Source: Siphonodentalium dalli
Taxonomy: Eukaryota > Mollusca > Scaphopoda > Gadilida > Siphonodentaliidae
Direction of reading: 5' to 3'
DNA length: 64,000 nt
Assembly (NCBI GenBank): GCA_032622095.1
Contig: CP136061.1
Coordinates: 252,477,582 to 252,541,581 of the forward strand
Numbering within the stretch: the first letter of the stretch is position 1; the number at the start of each line of letters is the position of its first letter. The notes beneath the pieces were generated by a model. That model was not told the origin of the DNA and made no database searches. It worked only from the letters and a program-made list of their open reading frames with translations. Positions 59,001 through 64,000 of this stretch are shown in pieces. Position numbers and translations under genes: made by a program.

Positions 59001-60404
59001 CTGGGGTCAGAAACGGTACGGAATCTGACGAGGGTTGCGATTGCACTTAACCCATTAATAATTACTGCCAAGCAAAGGTATTGTGCATTGTTAACACGCA
59101 TCATCAGGGACAGGGGCGGATCCAGGAATTTTGAAAAGGGGGGGCGCCATTAATATAGGCATAGCATCATCAGAGCCGCAAAGCGGCGATCGGGGGAGAG
59201 CACAAGAGGGACCCCCCCCCCCCCTGTGGTAGATGGGGGCACGGGCGACCTCCCCCGGGATTTTTTTTTTATCCTACATTCAAAACGACACGTTTTGCTG
59301 TGTCATGTGCCCATTGAAAAATCAATCGGATACTGATATTAAAATAACTAGAAAATGAATAATATTGAGTTACATATATAAATTTGATATGTTCCAATCT
59401 GGGTATGCACACATAAAACATAAATCTCAGTTTATGTAGCTTACCGGTATATGGAGCTAGTGATAATTAAATTTACTCCGATCAATGGATGTATCGATAT
59501 TATACTATACATCAGGACTGGGTACATGTGCATCACAAAATACTACGATTGTCGGACAATTGGGACCTTGCTGGACGATTAATTGGGACCTTGTGCGATT
59601 GGGACCTTGGTCGATTTGGGTCCTTGTACGATTGGGACCTTGGGTCAGGACGATTGGGACCTTAATAGTATACCGTAGTATGACGTAGGCCTATATATAA
59701 TTTCTTTACGACGATATAATGCTGTTCGATGGTTTGAAGTTCGATAGTACAACCTCCGTACTATCGAATGCTCAGACTATATATACGTTGTATACAGGGC
59801 CTGGAACCTACGTCACCGGAAGGGTAACCCTACATCAAAATAACTGTAAATAAAGTTCGACTCGCTACTTCGACATCGTTTTTTAAATAAATACAATCGA
59901 TTTCGATGTAGTATTATAAGCAAAGGAGCTATGCGACCTGCAAATCTCAACAAATACAGAAACCGAAAATCGGAAAGAATTGCCTATAATGAGAATTTCG
60001 CGTTCGCAATTCAAAATCGCGTCCGATTTCCTATTTTCGTGCAGGTGTTAACGCCAACATTTCATGTTCTCCGCGCCCTAAACTCATTTAAAAACCGTAT
60101 ACATTGAGTTTCGGGATATTATAAATGCTAAAATTTGAATCAATAACAAAAAATTAACTTCTCCGTGGTTTGTTTGTAAATTTCTTAAGACACAATTTTT
60201 TTTTATGAATTTGTCTATTAATGGTAACGCCCACATCGCGTTGACGCTCAGATAATATTGGCCTGTTTGCACTAACAATTGAGTCACCATCCGTATAATC
60301 CGGTAGATGAACTATTAACGATCGTGTTCACATATACATACTCTGTTAAATGCGTTACAATACACAAATGGCTGTTATAGAGATGCCATTATACTATTTG
60401 ATAA
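59001..60404. other. upstream region, nothing named
   Basis: Upstream of the HGD promoter. It has a C-run at 59211-59224 and a short tandem repeat of CGATTGGGACCTTG at 59560-59665. No exon of a neighbouring gene was recognised. Confidence 0.4.
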
Positions 60405-61527
60405 ATAGAGGATCTCACATGAGTTTCTATTTTATACGGAATTTATCAACCGAGTTCACTAAATTCGATTTGAGACGAGGTTTACCGAGGCTCAAATAGA
60501 ATTTAGAGGACGAGGTTGACAAATTACGTATAAAATAGGACGAGTGTGAGATACCTTTTATCACATGATCAAATAAACCCGAAGCAACGCGAAATATTCA
60601 TCGAAAACAACAATCATAAACTACAGCGATCGCAAGTTATTTGAAGAACGCCGTGACGTCATCGCACGCGCTGATATTAAACGTGTCTATTACCGATAAT
60701 TATGAAACTGCTTTTATGGCCAAATTATGTGATAATATGTGATTAATTTGCCCATAAAAGCAGTTTCATAATTATCGATAAGAGACACGTTTAAAGGTAC
60801 TCAACCCGATAAAACTCCTCTCAATTACTATTTCAATGGCTTCGGGGGTCAAAAATATTTGATTCGAGTCGAGGAAGTCACCCATCAAAGCTCAGATTTG
60901 TTAGATATCGATTTTAGAAATCTATTATTTTTCATTATCGGGAATACTATCTGGCCCAGAACTCAGTAAAAATTGCGTTAAAATTACCACTTGATTTTAG
61001 AGTTATTCATCCTTGTCTGTTTGAATAGATTTTGAGTACACATCCAGAGCAGATTACGGCAGTTATTAGTACTAATCTCGAGAACATAACAAATTTGAAA
61101 AATCAATATCTAATAACTCTGAGCTTTGTTTGATGGGTTCCTCGACTCGAATCAAATATTTTTTACCCCCAAAGCCAAAGAAATAGTAATATAGGACCCT
61201 CTGATCGGATTGTTGTTGTTGGAATCTGTTGAGATGGGGACCCTCTTTACGGGTTGAGTACCTTTAATAACAGCGCGTGCGATGACGTCACATCGTTCTT
61301 CAAATGACTTGCGATCGCTGCGGTTTTTATCGTTGTTTTCGATGGATATTTCGCGTTTATTTGATCATGTGATAAAAAGTATCTCATACTCGTCCTATTT
61401 TATACGTAATTTATCAACCTCGTCCACTAAATTCTATTTGAGCCTCGGTAAACCTCGGCTCAAATCGAATTTAGTGAACTCGGTTGATAAATTCCGTATA
61501 AAATAGAAACTCATGTGAGATCCTCTA
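60405..61527. mobile_element. palindromic element split by a TTAA MITE
   Basis: Arms begin TAGAGGATCTCACATGAGTT and end with its complement; the rest (ATTTATCAACC, CGATCGCAAGT, GATGACGTCA) is inverted along about 320 bp per arm. A secondary palindrome lies at 60680-60792. Removing the insert at 60795-61263 restores a single foldback of about 650 bp. Confidence 0.85.
60795..61263. mobile_element. TTAA-type MITE nested in a palindrome
   Basis: Ends AGGTACTCAACCCG / CGGGTTGAGTACCT, flanked by TTAA (60791-60794, 61264-61267). Almost identical, in opposite orientation, to 62810-63289, so both are recent. Confidence 0.9.
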
Positions 61528-62809
61528 TATATAAAGACGAACATAAATTCATGGCATAATCAGGGATAATCATTGTATTTATGTTCTCGTTGTATAATCG
61601 GTAGTTTAATTAAGTGTATGTCATGCCATTCGTTCTCTTATTCCATATTCATTGTAGTATTACTTTGTTATTCCAGTCAATTTCTGTTGGTTGAATCCAT
61701 GTTAATTTATTCATATTTCCAGTTTCGTCTGATAGTTGTCGTTAAAACATTATCATGCACTAAAGATTTCTTTAATTATATTCTATTACTAACATTCATT
61801 GTTTACCCATGTTTAGTGATAATGAATTGAATGTGTTATTCGGTCCAGGAACCTTCGTTGTCAAACAATTAATCTGGTCACGCATCAATTATATTCGCAA
61901 TCCAAAACCAAGACATCGGGATATATGTAACGGATAAATACATTTTCAAACACCCTGTCCCATCATCAGTCAATAATCATAAAGTATGTTTAGGTACTCA
62001 AGTCCCAAAAACTAATTGGTCACATATATATTAACTATAGCATGTTATATAGTGAATTGTGAACATAATATGGTTCCTGTGGCTGGATATTCATTTAGTT
62101 TGGTTATGTTTAACATTATATATTAATTTTTTTTATATAAACTGGATATTCCGTATATTGAATACTTTTGCATACAAAAATGATATATATACAAGGAAAA
62201 AAACTAACTTAAAGTTGAATAAAAGAAAAAATTACAACAAAAAGAGGCTTGTTGTGTCGTCTAAGAAGGGGGGGGGGTCTACAAAAGAAATTCCGTATAT
62301 AGGGCCGGGGTGGGTGGGTGGTCCAGAGGCGGAACAAATCGTGCTTGTAATTTTTTCTATATAGCTATATATAGCAGCTATAGTGACTCTTTAGCCTCAG
62401 ATTTAGCAACATTCTGGATTTCACAGGATCCCGGACCACTTCACAGTGGACCACCGTAATAGCGTTCAGGAAACTTATTATCAGCGGAAGAAATATTTAG
62501 TAACACAATTAATATATTACCCAGTTGTATTACTTGAATAAAAGTAACAAAACATAAAAACTGTATCACAAATTGGATACTACATGGTGAATACTCAATG
62601 ATGACTATATATCATTAACATGATTGTTGCATAACATGAAATTGAAAAGGGTATCTCATAAATTTCTAATGTCTGAAATACTGTCTTGTCCTGGCATGTA
62701 ATCAAATTCATTCCTTCTGGTTATTTCTCATCTTGAATGATTGCAAGTAATGTTAATTTGCAACAATTATCCAAATAAAACTGAATTGGTCATGACGAAT
62801 GACCGTTAA
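61528..62809. other. no recognisable feature
   Basis: AT-rich sequence with no exon or named repeat that I can support. Confidence 0.4.
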
Positions 62810-63289
62810 AGGTACTCAACCCGTAAAGAGGGTCCCCATCTCAACAGATTCCAACAACAACAATCCGATCAGAGGGTCCTATATTACTATTTCTTTGGCT
62901 TTGGGGGTAAAAAATATTTGATTCGAGTCGAGGAACCCATCAAACAAAGCTCAGAGTTATTAGATATTGATTTTTGAAAATTCTTATGTTCTCGAGATGA
63001 GTACTGATAACTGCCGTCAATTTGGTAACCTGCTCGAGATTTTACGCCAAAATTCTATTCAAACAGACAAGGATGGATAACTCTATAATCAAGTGGGTAA
63101 TAATAACGAATTTTTGATTGTCTTCTGGGCCAGAAAGAATTCCCGATAATGAAAAATAATATATTTCTAAAATCGATATCTAACAAATCTGAGCTTTGAT
63201 GGGTGACTTCCTCGACTCGAATCAAATATTTTTGACCCCCGAAGCCATTGAAATAGTAATTGAGAGGAGTTTTATCGGGTTGAGTACCT
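62810..63289. mobile_element. TTAA-type MITE
   Basis: Ends AGGTACTCAACCCG / CGGGTTGAGTACCT, flanked by TTAA (62806-62809, 63290-63293). Near-identical inverted copy of 60795-61263. Confidence 0.9.
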
Positions 63290-63599
63290 TTAACTGTTTA
63301 CTGCTCAGACAATCCCAACTGAAGGTGACGCTATTCTCATTGAATTTACGAACTTCATCTTGGAGCTTTACTGCTCAACAAGACTAAACTAAAATACTAA
63401 TTGTATACTGTTATCACTTACAAATAGATGAACTGAAATAAAGTGATGCGATTCAGACGGCTGTCATCACTGGCATCTTGCGATATATGCATGCATCATT
63501 GAACGCTGAATCCGATAGTATTGGTATATAATATGTCAAACTATTTTCTATTACCTTAAATTCTGCATGTTATGTGCATATATTGACAAATGTCAGCGA

Positions 63600-63785
63600 A
63601 ATGAGACTGAGTCGTGTCGAAATAAACGATTTCGCCATCGGCAGTCACTGCATTTAATTAGTATATAAGAATGACGGTGTGTGTTGTCAATTTAGATATA
63701 ACATTTGTAAAAATAACTACTTTGAACAAGATTATTCTCCACTTCTATTCGATCACCTTATCGGAGTGTTTCACATCACTTTAAA
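63600..63785. repeat. uninterrupted relative of the hAT target site
   Basis: TAAGAATGACGGTGTGTGTT ... ATTTGTAAAAATAACTACTT ... GGAGTGTTTCACATCACTTT matches the two flanks of the element at 32508-33438, joined without an insert. Confidence 0.75.
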
Positions 63786-64000
63786 AGTTTTTTCTTTTAT
63801 TAATTTCAGAAACATTTGAATTTGAATTTTTTTTTTAATAATACAACTTAAAGCTTCTTCCTGATTCAACTCAAGCAGTGGCGATATTGCGATTTATTCA
63901 TTTATCAAAGTTTTGTTTATTTTAGCCTATAATTATACATGTATATGATGCATCAACCAGAATGACCCTTTTTCTTATTCCCTATAATACTATTGATATA

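Overview
This is animal nuclear DNA: AT-rich, repeat-dense, and carrying one gene whose GT-AG introns fill most of the window. No prokaryotic or organellar features are visible. Repeat style points to a marine invertebrate, most likely a lophotrochozoan such as a mollusc: ATGTACATGTA-like tracts, a repeat ending in GACGGACGCC...CAATAGCTCAA...AGTTGAGCTA, and many foldback MITEs. That placement is an inference and the species cannot be named.

The only gene I can support is homogentisate 1,2-dioxygenase (HGD), on the minus strand. I assembled it by hand as 16 exons from an ATG at 58841 down to a proposed stop at 6120-6122. The exons sum to 1356 nt, encoding 451 residues (human HGD has 445). All splice junctions are GT-AG with matching phases. 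The iron ligands fall at His336, Glu342 and His372, one residue after human His335, Glu341 and His371. Exons 1-15 are well supported; exon 16 is a phase-compatible proposal. Coding sequence is under 3% of the 52.7 kb span.

Layout by coordinate: 1-6.1 kb, 3' flank with foldback, MULE-like and Harbinger-like elements and AATAAA signals near 5.9 kb; 6.1-14.8 kb, exons 16-13 with two large minisatellites (8.2-10.7 and 12.2-13.8 kb); 14.8-28.2 kb, exons 13-7 with a 3.1 kb element of about 160-bp satellite repeats (19.2-22.4 kb); 28.2-39.7 kb, exons 7-2 with a 2.9 kb interspersed repeat and a hAT-like element; 39.7-58.8 kb, the 19 kb first intron, with a large inverted repeat (41.8-44.5 kb), an ATC microsatellite, GC-rich hyperpalindromic clusters and a nearly perfect 3.2 kb tandem duplication; 58.8-64 kb, promoter region and nested MITEs.

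The most unusual signal is that at least nine exon edges in seven HGD exons (2, 4, 8, 9, 11, 14, 15) are partly copied beside the real exon. The copies carry the exon edge, its splice site and adjoining intron, from one extra copy up to about 34 units. Many copies keep intact splice sites, so the gene is surrounded by decoy donors and acceptors. A mariner-type MITE inserted into one array shows that array is not an assembly error made from short reads alone.
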